From Aquiluna sp. (lineage in GTDB: Bacteria > Actinomycetota > Actinomycetes > Actinomycetales > Microbacteriaceae), in contig JAQWUU010000029.1 of NCBI GenBank assembly GCA_029241985.1, positions 42,012 to 106,011 on the forward strand: a stretch of 64,000 nucleotides of DNA. The letters are read 5' to 3'. The translations under genes and the position numbers were made by a program. Within the stretch, counting starts at the first letter, position 1. Each line of letters starts with the position of its first letter. Under the pieces are notes generated by a model that was given only the letters and a program-made list of their open reading frames with translations, was not told where the DNA came from and did not search any database. Below are positions 1 through 7,898 of the stretch, piece by piece.

Positions 1-87
1 GTGGCCTTCATGAGATTTGCCAGTGTTTATCAGGCTTGGGATTCCCTCGAGGATTTCGAGACTGCCATCAAGAGCCTCAGAGGATAA
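1..87 (+). CDS. nrdR: Transcriptional repressor NrdR, C-terminal end (partial)
   Basis: The first frame is open from base 1 to the TAA at 85-87 and gives 28 residues that begin VAFMRFASVYQAW. This matches the conserved end of the ATP-cone domain of NrdR (usual form VAYxRFASVY), the zinc-finger/ATP-cone repressor of ribonucleotide reductase genes. The start and the zinc finger lie outside the window. The stop is 2 bp before the GTG start of pyrD, so the two genes are probably co-transcribed and translationally coupled. The fragment is short, so the call rests on one motif plus the reading frame. Confidence 0.75.
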   Translation: MAFMRFASVYQAWDSLEDFETAIKSLRG

Positions 88-89
88 CG

Positions 90-1079
90 GTGTTTTACCG
101 GTTCCTGTTCAGGGTATTCTTCGTCCGTCTGGACCCAGAGATTGCTCACGAACTGGTTGCATGGGCCATGAAGCTAGCGTCATCACTGGGGCTCTTGCGG
201 GCCAAGAGGGTTGCGAAGACCCAAACAATAATGGGCATAGATTTTGAGAACGCCTTGGGTATGGCTGCCGGGTTCGACAAAAATGGAACTCTAATCAGAC
301 CTCTTCACGCACTGGGGTTCGGCCATGTGGAGATCGGGACGGTTACTCCTGTGGCTCAGGGCGGTAATCCGCAACCACGGCTCTTCCGACTTCCCAAAAA
401 CAAGAGTTTGATAAACCGAATGGGTTTCAATAATGATGGAGCTGAGGTAGTAGCTCGTCGGGTGAAGACGCTTCGAATGAAGCACAAGAATCTTCCCGTA
501 ATCGGGATAAACATCGGAAAAAACAAATCAACCTCTGAGCTGGATGCAGCAAGCGACTATCAAATGGCAGCAAAGCTGCTGGCTCCAGTTGCCGATTACC
601 TGGTTATAAATGTTTCTTCACCAAATACTCAAGGCTTGCGCGATCTCCAACGAGTCTCAGCATTGCGCCCGATTCTTGAAGCGGTTCAATCGGAGTCTGG
701 AGACAAGCCGGTTTTACTAAAGATCGCCCCCGATTTGGCCAATGATGAAATCTTGGAGATTCTTCAGCTTGCCATTGAGCTAAGCCTCGCGGGTCTTGTC
801 TTGAGCAACACCACGATTTCTCGCGAGGGCTTAATCTCCGAGGCCAATGTTGAGCAGACTGGTGGTCTAAGTGGCCCACCGTTGGCTAGCAAGGCGCTCA
901 AGACTCTGAAGCTCGTGCGAGAGCTGTCTCCGGCATCAATGGTCTTGATCTCCGTTGGTGGGCTAACCGACCGCGCTGACTTTACCGGCCGCATTTCCTC
1001 TGGAGCAAACCTTGTCCAGGGCTATACAGGCTTTGTCTACGCAGGCCCGCTTTGGGCGAGGCGTTTGACTAGAAGCTAG
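90..1079 (+). CDS. pyrD: Dihydroorotate dehydrogenase (quinone), class 2
   Basis: Oxidises dihydroorotate to orotate with FMN and passes electrons to membrane quinone; fourth step of UMP synthesis. The protein is 329 aa. Family marks are the N-terminal amphipathic segment (FYRFLFRVFFVRLDPE) that docks class 2 enzymes to the membrane, the substrate loop NRMGFNNDGAE, the NVSSPNTQGLR segment with the class 2 catalytic Ser, and the FMN phosphate motif SVGGL near the C-terminus. I chose GTG at 90 because AGAGGA lies just upstream and the family usually starts at this point; an in-frame ATG at 36 would add 18 atypical residues lying inside nrdR. Its stop shares CTAG with the convergent aldo/keto reductase gene. 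Confidence 0.95.
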   Translation: MFYRFLFRVFFVRLDPEIAHELVAWAMKLASSLGLLRAKRVAKTQTIMGIDFENALGMAAGFDKNGTLIRPLHALGFGHVEIGTVTPVAQGGNPQPRLFRLPKNKSLINRMGFNNDGAEVVARRVKTLRMKHKNLPVIGINIGKNKSTSELDAASDYQMAAKLLAPVADYLVINVSSPNTQGLRDLQRVSALRPILEAVQSESGDKPVLLKIAPDLANDEILEILQLAIELSLAGLVLSNTTISREGLISEANVEQTGGLSGPPLASKALKTLKLVRELSPASMVLISVGGLTDRADFTGRISSGANLVQGYTGFVYAGPLWARRLTRS

Positions 1080-2074
1080 GGCCTTGTTTCTGGGCTCTTG
1101 TTCAGCTCGGGATCTGTAACGATCGAATTACCTAGAATCTGATCGATCGCCTTCATTATCTCTGCCGGAATTTCAACACCAGCAGCCGCGATGTTAGAGG
1201 CGATTTGCTCCGGCTTGGACGCCCCGACAATAGCCGCTGCAATATTTTTATTTTGCAATACCCAAGCTATAGAGAACTGGGCCAGAGTTAGGCCCAAGTC
1301 ATCAGCCAATGGCTTGAGCTGCTGGACTTTCGTCAGAGTATCTTCGGACATGAATTTCTCCATGAAGCCACCAATTTCGGAATTTGCAGCGCGCGAATCG
1401 GCCGGAAGGGGTGCTCCAGGAAGATACTTACCCGTGAGTACTCCTTGGGCCAAAGGAGACCAAACTATTTGGGACAGCCCCATCTTTTGGCTCATTGGAA
1501 CCACTTTTTGTTCAATAACCCTCCAAAGCATCGAGTACTGGGGCTGGTTGGAAATCAGCCGGTAGCCCATTTGAGAAGCGAGTTCTTGGCCTTGTTCAAT
1601 CTGCTCGGCGTTCCATTCGGACACGCCAACGTAGAGCACTTTCCCCATGCGCACCAGGTCAGCAAAAGCCTGCATCGTTTCTTCTAGTGGTGTTTCATAG
1701 TCGAAACGGTGTGCCTGATAGAGGTCGACATAGTTAGTTTGAAGTCTTCTTAGCGAACCATCAATAGATTCCATAATGTGCTTGCGACTGAGCCCAACAT
1801 CGTTTGGCCCCTTTTCAGCCACTGGCCAATAGACCTTGGTGAGGATTTCAAGGCCTTCGCGACGCTGACCCTTCAGGGCAGTTCCCATGACAGTTTCTGC
1901 GGCCTGGTTGGCGTAAACATCTGCGGTGTCAAACGTTGTAATGCCGCCATCTAGGGCCGCCTTAACAGTTTGGATTGCCTGCTGATCTTCAACCTGGGAG
2001 GCGTGAGTCAACCAATTGCCATAGATGATTTCTGAGATTTTTAACCCTGAATTGCCAAGATACCTGTGCTGCAT
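1076..2074 (-). CDS. Aldo/keto reductase family oxidoreductase
   Basis: A 332-residue NADPH-type aldo/keto reductase with a (beta/alpha)8 barrel, probably cytosolic. The catalytic tetrad is visible: Asp49 and Tyr54 (FDTADVY), Lys80 (LTKVYW) and His122 (YQAHRFD). The sequence resembles the subgroup related to potassium-channel beta subunits and L-glyceraldehyde-3-phosphate reductases (AKR6/AKR14-like), with ISNQPQYSMLWR and the C-terminal cofactor segment IVGASKPEQI. The physiological substrate cannot be read from the sequence. The ATG at 2074 follows AGGGAG. The stop codon overlaps that of pyrD on the opposite strand through a shared CTAG at 1076-1079. Confidence 0.9.
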   Translation of the reverse strand: MQHRYLGNSGLKISEIIYGNWLTHASQVEDQQAIQTVKAALDGGITTFDTADVYANQAAETVMGTALKGQRREGLEILTKVYWPVAEKGPNDVGLSRKHIMESIDGSLRRLQTNYVDLYQAHRFDYETPLEETMQAFADLVRMGKVLYVGVSEWNAEQIEQGQELASQMGYRLISNQPQYSMLWRVIEQKVVPMSQKMGLSQIVWSPLAQGVLTGKYLPGAPLPADSRAANSEIGGFMEKFMSEDTLTKVQQLKPLADDLGLTLAQFSIAWVLQNKNIAAAIVGASKPEQIASNIAAAGVEIPAEIMKAIDQILGNSIVTDPELNKSPETRP

Positions 2075-2101
2075 TATTGCTCCCTAATTCGATCTATTGA
2101 A

Positions 2102-2644
2102 CTAACTGTCTAATTTTGTGAACCGAGCGACCTGAGGTTTTGGAATCCTGAGTGAACGCATCTGGATTGAGCGCATCGCTCCGTACCAAGCAAGACCCTT
2201 TTCCATATTCTCTGCACCAAATTTAGCGGCCGTCTTTTTCTTGACTGCTTTACCAACAAGGAATGAATCTACAGCCACGATCGCGAATACGCCCCACATC
2301 GCAAACAATGCAATCAGCTGAATCTCATACGAATCGATGAATGTCAGCATGACGACCAAGAAAAGCATCGGTAGCACTAGCTCACCTGCCGTAAATCTCG
2401 CGTCAACTACATCTCTTGCAAATCTGCGCTGAGGCCCCTTGTCGCGGCCTCCGAGGTAGCGTTCCTCGCCGGCCATCATGCCCTGCCTAGCCTTCTGGCG
2501 TTCAGCGCGCACCTTTTCGTTGTCAACACGCTTCGCTTCTTTGCTTCGATCTCCAACGAGTGGTCTTTTTCTGGCTAGCTCTCTATCCTTGCGCGAAGGT
2601 GTTGGGCGGCCTTTGCCTGCCTGCGTCGGCTCTTGCTCTGTCAT
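2102..2644 (-). CDS. DUF3043 membrane protein
   Basis: A 180-residue protein of the actinobacterial DUF3043 family, function unknown. The first 85 residues are highly charged and probably cytoplasmic (KGRPTPSRKDRELARKRP is typical of the family). Two adjacent hydrophobic helices follow at about residues 88-105 and 108-128, then a basic C-terminal tail of about 50 residues. The ATG at 2644 follows GAGGAT. It is divergent from the dipeptidase gene, with only 37 bp between the two start codons, so the two promoters must overlap. Family recognition is by the charged N-terminus and the paired helices; no catalytic motif is visible. Confidence 0.8.
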   Translation of the reverse strand: MTEQEPTQAGKGRPTPSRKDRELARKRPLVGDRSKEAKRVDNEKVRAERQKARQGMMAGEERYLGGRDKGPQRRFARDVVDARFTAGELVLPMLFLVVMLTFIDSYEIQLIALFAMWGVFAIVAVDSFLVGKAVKKKTAAKFGAENMEKGLAWYGAMRSIQMRSLRIPKPQVARFTKLDS

Positions 2645-2669
2645 CTGATCCTCTTGTTTGTTTAGGGAC

Positions 2670-2675
2670 TAGATT
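2670..2675 (+). promoter_or_regulatory. Leaderless -10 box of the dipeptidase gene
   Basis: TAGATT lies exactly 6 nt before the ATG at 2682, which puts the predicted transcription start on the A of the start codon. There is no Shine-Dalgarno sequence. On the other strand the overlapping TAATCT (2676-2671) is a plausible -10 for the divergent DUF3043 gene. Confidence 0.55.
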
Positions 2676-2681
2676 ACTGCC

Positions 2682-4082
2682 ATGGCGTTTCCTTCAATAC
2701 CTATGAACCCTAGTTGGGTAGAACCGGCAAGCAAATTCGTTGACTCCCAGTTTCCAAGTGCAATTGGGTCACTTGGAAAGCTTGTGAAGATTCCTGGTAT
2801 CGCTTGGCCAAGCTTTGACCCGGAGAACTTAGAACTGTCTGCAGCAGCAGTGGCAAATGAATTTCGAAATTTGGAGTTCTTTGACTTCGTTGACATCCGT
2901 CGCTCGTTGAAGCCGTCAGGTGAACAAGGTTCGCCGGCGGTTTTGGCTAGGCGTCAAGGTTCCCCGGATGCCCCGCATATCCTGCTTTACGCGCACCACG
3001 ATGTCCAGCCTCCGGGAGATTTAGAGCTTTGGAATACAGCACCTTTCGAAGCAACGCTTGTGGGGGAGAGGCTCTTTGGAAGAGGAGCTTCCGACGATAA
3101 AGCAGGAATAGTTGCGCACCTGCATTCGATAAAGACCCTCATTGCACTGGTAAACAAGGTGAATTTGGGAATTACTGTCTTCATCGAAGGAGAAGAAGAG
3201 GCCGGCTCGGAGTCGTTTCCAGCATTTCTCGCTGATAACAAGGTCGATTTGGCCGCGGATCTGATTGTTGTTGCTGACAGTTCAAACTGGACTGAGGAAA
3301 TACCGGCGTTGACGACCTCGTTACGCGGCGCCGTCTCACAAACGTTCACTCTTCACACCCTCGACCATGCTGTTCACTCAGGAATGTATGGCGGGCCCCT
3401 GCCTGACGCGGCAACGGCAATGATTCAGTTACTTGCAACCCTGCATGATCGCAAGGGTGATGTTGCCATCGAAGGCCTAACCTCAGTACTCACAGCCGGA
3501 CCGGCAATGGACATCGAAGCATTCTCGGTTGCAGCAGGCCTACTGCCCGGCGTTGAAAGGATTGGGGGAAAACCCGTCACTCAACAAATCTGGGGAGAAC
3601 CAGCAGTGACAATAATTGGCATGGATATTCCAGCTGTCGATGTTTCGTCCAATACTGCTCAACCTTCGATTCGCGCTCGTGTCTCACTGAGGCTATCGCC
3701 GAGCCAAGATCCGCAATCAGGCCTCGAAGCCTTGAAGGCACACCTTTTGAAGCACGCTCCCTATGGTGCGCGGGTAGAGTTCGGCAGGCACGAGGTCGGC
3801 CCAGGCTATCTCGCCAAAGATGGCTGGGCTGCCAACCTGGCGCACGAAGCATTGAGCGCTGCCTGGCCCAATAAAAGCGTGAACATCGGTATTGGGGGGT
3901 CGATACCTTTTATTTCCCAATTTGCAGCAGTCTTCCCGCAAGCCGAAATACTCGTCACAGGAGTTGAAGAGCCAGATTCAAGAGCGCATTCTCCAAACGA
4001 GTCTCAGCATCTGCCGACACTCAGGAGGGCAATCTTGGCGCAGAGCCTTATTCTCCTAAACGGGAATGACTTATTGAAATAA
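2682..4082 (+). CDS. M20 family dipeptidase
   Basis: A 466-residue metallopeptidase of the M20 family (dipeptidase/carnosinase type), cytosolic, with no signal peptide. The co-catalytic dinuclear zinc site is intact: His and Asp in YAHHDVQPPGD, the bridging Asp in GRGASDDKAG, the general-base pair Glu-Glu in EGEEEAGSE, and the last His in EEPDSRAHSPNE. The dimerisation (lid) domain is seen as HSGMYGG and following residues. It probably cleaves dipeptides; exact specificity is unknown. ATG 2682 is preceded by TAGATT at the leaderless distance. It lies upstream of erpA, separated by 30 bp. Confidence 0.88.
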   Translation: MAFPSIPMNPSWVEPASKFVDSQFPSAIGSLGKLVKIPGIAWPSFDPENLELSAAAVANEFRNLEFFDFVDIRRSLKPSGEQGSPAVLARRQGSPDAPHILLYAHHDVQPPGDLELWNTAPFEATLVGERLFGRGASDDKAGIVAHLHSIKTLIALVNKVNLGITVFIEGEEEAGSESFPAFLADNKVDLAADLIVVADSSNWTEEIPALTTSLRGAVSQTFTLHTLDHAVHSGMYGGPLPDAATAMIQLLATLHDRKGDVAIEGLTSVLTAGPAMDIEAFSVAAGLLPGVERIGGKPVTQQIWGEPAVTIIGMDIPAVDVSSNTAQPSIRARVSLRLSPSQDPQSGLEALKAHLLKHAPYGARVEFGRHEVGPGYLAKDGWAANLAHEALSAAWPNKSVNIGIGGSIPFISQFAAVFPQAEILVTGVEEPDSRAHSPNESQHLPTLRRAILAQSLILLNGNDLLK

Positions 4083-4112
4083 CGCGTTAAACTACTCAAC
4101 GGAGGTTCCAAA

Positions 4113-4454
4113 ATGACTCAAGCCACAGCTCACGGCGTAAAGCTCACTGATTTTGCAGTAAACAAGGTCCGCTCGCTCCTTGAAGCAGAGGGGCGCGATG
4201 ATCTTCGGTTGCGCGTGTCTGTTCAGCCAGGCGGATGTTCAGGCCTTATCTATCAGCTTTTCTTTGATGAGCAACTTGAAGAAATCGACGCGGTTGTTGA
4301 CTTCAATGGCGTCGAGGTAGTTGTCGATCCGATGAGTGTTCCCTATCTAGACGGAGCTTCAATTGATTTTGAGGACACCATCCAAAAACAGGGTTTCACG
4401 ATTGACAACCCGAATGCTGATGGCAGCTGCGCTTGCGGAGATTCTTTCAGCTAA
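4113..4454 (+). CDS. erpA: Iron-sulfur cluster insertion protein ErpA (HesB/IscA family)
   Basis: A 113-residue A-type carrier that accepts Fe-S clusters from the Suf scaffold and hands them to client enzymes. The three cluster-binding cysteines are present: Cys42 in QPGGCSG, and Cys106 and Cys108 in SCACG near the C-terminus. GGAGG lies 9 nt before the ATG at 4113. It sits just upstream of the cytochrome oxidase genes, a common actinobacterial arrangement. A likely client in this window is the Rieske protein QcrA, and the SufBCD scaffold is encoded at 39.9-43.5 kb. Confidence 0.92.
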   Translation: MTQATAHGVKLTDFAVNKVRSLLEAEGRDDLRLRVSVQPGGCSGLIYQLFFDEQLEEIDAVVDFNGVEVVVDPMSVPYLDGASIDFEDTIQKQGFTIDNPNADGSCACGDSFS

Positions 4455-4534
4455 AGCGCGGTTTTCGGGCGTCCCGGGACAACTCATCAGTTAGACTTGA
4501 AACACGTCTTAGGCGATGTTAGAAGGATATTTCA

Positions 4535-5389
4535 TTGAGTAAAAACCGGTCTAGAGCAACTGCGATAGCTGCAATTACGGGGCTTTCCCTGCTGTTAGCT
4601 GGCTGCAGTCCAGAAATGCAAAGAGGGTTCCTGCCGGACGCCTCCGGTGTGACAAACCACACTGACAGAATCATTGGTCTCTGGACCACTTCGTGGATTG
4701 TGCTCTTGGCTGTTGGCGTTGTTTCTTGGGGTTTGATGGCTTGGGCCTTGATTGTTTATCGCCGTCGTAAGGGCGAGACTGGGCTCCCTGCTCAAATGAG
4801 ATACAACATGCCAATTGAGACACTTTTTACAGTCGTTCCTCTTATTTTGGTGCTTGGCTTTTTCGCCTTCACCGCCAGGGACATGACCGCCATAGAGGCC
4901 AAAACTGAAAATCCAGATGTTTTCATCGAGGTAATTGGTAAGCAGTGGAGCTGGGACTTCAATTACGTAGACGACAACGTTTACGACAGCGGGATCCAGG
5001 CTCAGGTGGTTGGAAACCAGGACAATGTTCTAGAAACTTTGCCAACGCTATACCTTCCAGTCGGAAAGACGGTTCGGATAGATCTAAGCTCCAGAGATGT
5101 CATCCACTCATTTTGGGTAGTCGAATTCCTTTATAAGAAAGACATGTTCCCAGGACACACCAACAGCATGTATTTCACTCCTCTGCAAGAGGGCACCTAC
5201 GTTGGAAAGTGTGCAGAATTATGTGGTGAGTACCACTCAATGATGCTTTTCAATGTGAAGGTTGTCTCTCAGACCGAATACGACGCTCAAATGTCAACTT
5301 TGGCAGCCCAGGGCAACGTGGGGCAGCTCTCAACCGAATACGACCGCAACCAGAATCTCCCTGGCGGAGATCCTGGGATTAGAGGCTAG
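4535..5389 (+). CDS. ctaC: Cytochrome c oxidase subunit II
   Basis: The 284-residue CuA subunit of the aa3 oxidase; receives electrons from the diheme cytochrome QcrC and passes them to subunit I. It begins with a lipoprotein signal (lipobox LLAGC, Cys24), followed by two membrane helices at about residues 50-74 and 95-113 and a periplasm-facing cupredoxin domain. CuA ligands are His191 (DVIHSFW), Cys226, Cys230, His234 and Met237 ([14 protein letters not shown]). The start is TTG at 4535, supported by AGAAGGA at 4521-4527. A TAGACT hexamer at 4492-4497 could be its -10. It is followed by ctaD after 5 bp. Confidence 0.96.
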   Translation: MSKNRSRATAIAAITGLSLLLAGCSPEMQRGFLPDASGVTNHTDRIIGLWTTSWIVLLAVGVVSWGLMAWALIVYRRRKGETGLPAQMRYNMPIETLFTVVPLILVLGFFAFTARDMTAIEAKTENPDVFIEVIGKQWSWDFNYVDDNVYDSGIQAQVVGNQDNVLETLPTLYLPVGKTVRIDLSSRDVIHSFWVVEFLYKKDMFPGHTNSMYFTPLQEGTYVGKCAELCGEYHSMMLFNVKVVSQTEYDAQMSTLAAQGNVGQLSTEYDRNQNLPGGDPGIRG

Positions 5390-5394
5390 GAAAA

Positions 5395-7083
5395 ATGGCT
5401 ACGATCACTGAAACCAGAACGAATCCGCCTGCTTTTACTCCAAAGCGCAGTAAAGGTGAGATTCTTGTCGATTGGCTGACTACCACCGATCACAAGAAAA
5501 TTGGTTACCTCTACCTAATTACATCTTTCATGTACTTCCTGATTGCTGGCGTAATGGCGCTTGTAATTCGAGCGCAGCTAGCTCTTCCAGGCCTAGAGAT
5601 CGTCGCAACCAAAGAGCAGTACAACCAGCTATTCACGATGCACGGCACAATCATGCTTTTGATGTTCGCGACACCGCTGTTTGCTGGTTTTGCCAACGTG
5701 CTAATGCCAGTTCAAATTGGTGCGCCAGATGTGGCCTTCCCAAGACTTAACGCGATCGCTTACTGGTTCTTTAGCTTCGGAAGCCTCATTGCAGTTTCAG
5801 GCTTCTTCACTCCTCAGGGAGCTGCCAGCTTCGGTTGGTTTGCTTATGCTCCGCTCTCGAACACGACGTTCTCACCCGGAATCGGTGGAGACCTTTGGGT
5901 ATTTGGACTAGCACTCTCAGGTTTTGGAACAATCCTTGGAGCCGTCAATTTCATCACCACTGTAATCACGATGCGTGCTCCAGGCATGACAATGTGGCGC
6001 ATGCCAATCTTTACCTGGAACACTTTGGTCACCTCAATCTTGGTAATCATGTGTTTCCCTCCTCTTGCTGCAGCTTTGTTTGCGCTTGGAGCAGACAGGC
6101 AATTTGGGGCTCACATTTTTGATCCAGAAAACGGTGGAGCCATGCTCTGGCAGCACCTGTTCTGGTTCTTTGGTCACCCAGAGGTTTACATCATTGCCCT
6201 GCCATTCTTTGGAATCGTTTCGGAAATCTTCCCTGTCTTCAGCAGGAAGCCAATTTTTGGTTACAAGACTCTCGTTTACGCGACAATCGCAATTGCAGCG
6301 CTGTCGATGACAGTGTGGGCGCACCACATGTACGTAACCGGGCAGGTGCTGTTGCCATTCTTCGCTTTCACCACGATGCTAATTGCGGTGCCCACGGGTG
6401 TGAAGATATTTAACTGGATCGGAACGCTCTGGCGAGGGTCCATAACCTTTGAGACTCCGATGCTATGGAGCCTGGGTTTCTTGGTTAGCTTCGTATTTGG
6501 AGGGCTTACCGGTGTGATTCTTGCCTCTCCGGCGCTTGACTTCCACATCTCTGACACTTACTTCGTTGTTGCCCACTTCCACTACGTTGTCTTTGGAACT
6601 GTGGTGTTCGCAATGTTTGCAGGTTTCTATTTCTGGTGGCCAAAATTCACCGGCAAGATGCTAAACGAACGCCTTGGAAAAATTCACTTCTGGGTTTTGT
6701 TTATCGGCTTCCACACCACTTTCCTAGTTCAGCACTGGCTTGGAGTTTTGGGCATGCCTCGACGCTACGCAACCTACCTGGTAGAAGATGGGTTCACTGA
6801 GATGAACCTGATCTCGACCGCCGGTGCGGCGCTGCTCGCTCTGTCGATGGTGCCATTCTTCTTCAATGTTTGGATAACCTACCGAACTGGCAAGAAAGTA
6901 GAGTTGAAGGACCCATGGGGCTATGGCCGTTCACTCGAGTGGGCTACCGAGTCACCAATTCCTCGTCATAACTTCCACTCGATTCCGCGAATTCGTTCTG
7001 AGTCGCCAGCTTTTGACTTGAACTACCCTGAACATGCCGCGCCGGAAGCGAAGGCTTCTTATAGCAAGGAGGGTATCTCCTAA
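5395..7083 (+). CDS. ctaD: Cytochrome c oxidase subunit I
   Basis: The 562-residue catalytic subunit of aa3-type cytochrome oxidase, with about 12 membrane helices carrying heme a and the heme a3/CuB centre where O2 is reduced. The ligands are in standard places: MHGTIM for low-spin heme a, GHPEVYI with the CuB His and the cross-linked Tyr, WAHHMYVTG for the other CuB histidines, and [10 protein letters not shown] for heme a3 and heme a. An N-terminal segment before helix 1 ([12 protein letters not shown]) is typical of actinobacterial CtaD. The stop codon overlaps the ctaF start (TAATG). Nothing is truncated. Confidence 0.97.
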   Translation: MATITETRTNPPAFTPKRSKGEILVDWLTTTDHKKIGYLYLITSFMYFLIAGVMALVIRAQLALPGLEIVATKEQYNQLFTMHGTIMLLMFATPLFAGFANVLMPVQIGAPDVAFPRLNAIAYWFFSFGSLIAVSGFFTPQGAASFGWFAYAPLSNTTFSPGIGGDLWVFGLALSGFGTILGAVNFITTVITMRAPGMTMWRMPIFTWNTLVTSILVIMCFPPLAAALFALGADRQFGAHIFDPENGGAMLWQHLFWFFGHPEVYIIALPFFGIVSEIFPVFSRKPIFGYKTLVYATIAIAALSMTVWAHHMYVTGQVLLPFFAFTTMLIAVPTGVKIFNWIGTLWRGSITFETPMLWSLGFLVSFVFGGLTGVILASPALDFHISDTYFVVAHFHYVVFGTVVFAMFAGFYFWWPKFTGKMLNERLGKIHFWVLFIGFHTTFLVQHWLGVLGMPRRYATYLVEDGFTEMNLISTAGAALLALSMVPFFFNVWITYRTGKKVELKDPWGYGRSLEWATESPIPRHNFHSIPRIRSESPAFDLNYPEHAAPEAKASYSKEGIS

Positions 7084-7496
7084 TGCGTTCGAATATTTGG
7101 GTCCTACTTGTTATGGCTGCATATTTCACGGTTGCAGACATAGGTTATGCAATCTGGTCGTATTTATACTTTGGGGCTGTAGAGCCGATCGGGACGGCAG
7201 CTATCGGGCTGCTCGTGATTCTGTCTCTATTCATCGCATTTTACCTTTACAGCGGTATGCGCAGAAGTGCAGTTCTACCTGAAGACAACCTGGATGGGGA
7301 AATAGCCGAGGATGCCGGCGAGGTTGGCTTCTTTAGCCCCTGGAGCTGGTGGCCAGTAGCGCTGGGCCTAGGAGCCGCACTGGTCTTCCTTTCATTGGCA
7401 GTAGGTTGGTGGCTTACATACATAGCCGTGCCGTTTGCAATAGTTGCAGTGGTTGGTTTTGTGTTTGAATACTCGCGCGGAGCACACGCTCACTAA
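7083..7496 (+). CDS. ctaF: Cytochrome c oxidase subunit IV, actinobacterial type
   Basis: A 137-residue membrane protein of the actinobacterial CtaF family, an accessory subunit of the bc1-aa3 supercomplex. Four hydrophobic helices are visible: about residues 5-28, 34-57, 92-110 and 113-130. The loop between helices 2 and 3 contains LPEDN and a GFFSPWSWWP motif typical of the family. The ATG overlaps the ctaD stop by one base (TAATG), so translation is coupled. It is the last gene of the forward oxidase block. Confidence 0.92.
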   Translation: MRSNIWVLLVMAAYFTVADIGYAIWSYLYFGAVEPIGTAAIGLLVILSLFIAFYLYSGMRRSAVLPEDNLDGEIAEDAGEVGFFSPWSWWPVALGLGAALVFLSLAVGWWLTYIAVPFAIVAVVGFVFEYSRGAHAH

Positions 7497-7840
7497 TTGA
7501 TTGAGGCCCCATTCGTTGGGCCGAACCAAATTTGCCCATGCCTCTTCCTTGCATAAAGCGATCTGGCATGCTGAACCAGAAGGTCTAAACCATCTTTTAC
7601 TGCCACTGAAGGCGGCTCAGGAGGGCTACATCTTTGGATGTCTCTCTGACGTCTCTGGAGCGAATCTGTCTTGAAGAATCGCATTGATCTAGTGGTGAAG
7701 CGATGATTGCAATTGGTCTTGCAGGTCCTGCGAATACAGCGTCGCCCATGCGATCAAGGACTGTTGCCTCAAGTATTTGGCAATCACTGTGTCGATTCAC
7801 TTCATAAACCAGGGCGCCTCGGTGATGGCTTCTTGGGGAG
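7497..7840. other. Intergenic stretch of about 340 bp with no clear gene
   Basis: This lies between the stop of ctaF and a bidirectional terminator. The only sizeable open frame is on the minus strand, open from 7869 to a stop at 7597; its only obvious start is GTG at 7800, which has no Shine-Dalgarno or -10 box. Its translation (for example LEATVLDRMGDAVFAGP) looks protein-like in composition but I recognise no family. A second minus frame continues to 7493 in a different phase, so a frameshifted remnant is possible. Core motifs of RNase P RNA, tmRNA and SRP RNA are absent. Confidence 0.4.
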
Positions 7841-7846
7841 TGGGTA

Positions 7847-7888
7847 AAACTAAACCCCAGGTGAAATGATCACCCGGGGTTTTAGTTC
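7847..7888. terminator. Bidirectional intrinsic terminator between ctaF and qcrB
   Basis: A hairpin is formed by AAACTAAACCCCAGGTG and CACCCGGGGTTTTAGTT around the loop AAATGAT, with one A:C mismatch and one bulged T. The outer A- and T-rich arms give a U tract on both strands. It can end the forward ctaCDF transcript and the reverse ctaE-qcrCAB transcript. Confidence 0.75.
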
Positions 7889-7898
7889 TGATTTTCTA

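Noticed and set aside
36..89. Longer pyrD start at ATG 36
   Set aside because: It would place 18 extra residues inside nrdR, lacks a ribosome binding site, and the family N-terminus matches the GTG at 90.
1191..1565. 124-codon plus-strand frame inside the aldo/keto reductase gene
   Set aside because: Antisense shadow of a complete, motif-bearing gene; no ribosome binding site or recognisable domain.
7497..7898. RNase P RNA, tmRNA or SRP RNA in the long gap before qcrB
   Set aside because: None of the conserved core segments of these RNAs is found on either strand.
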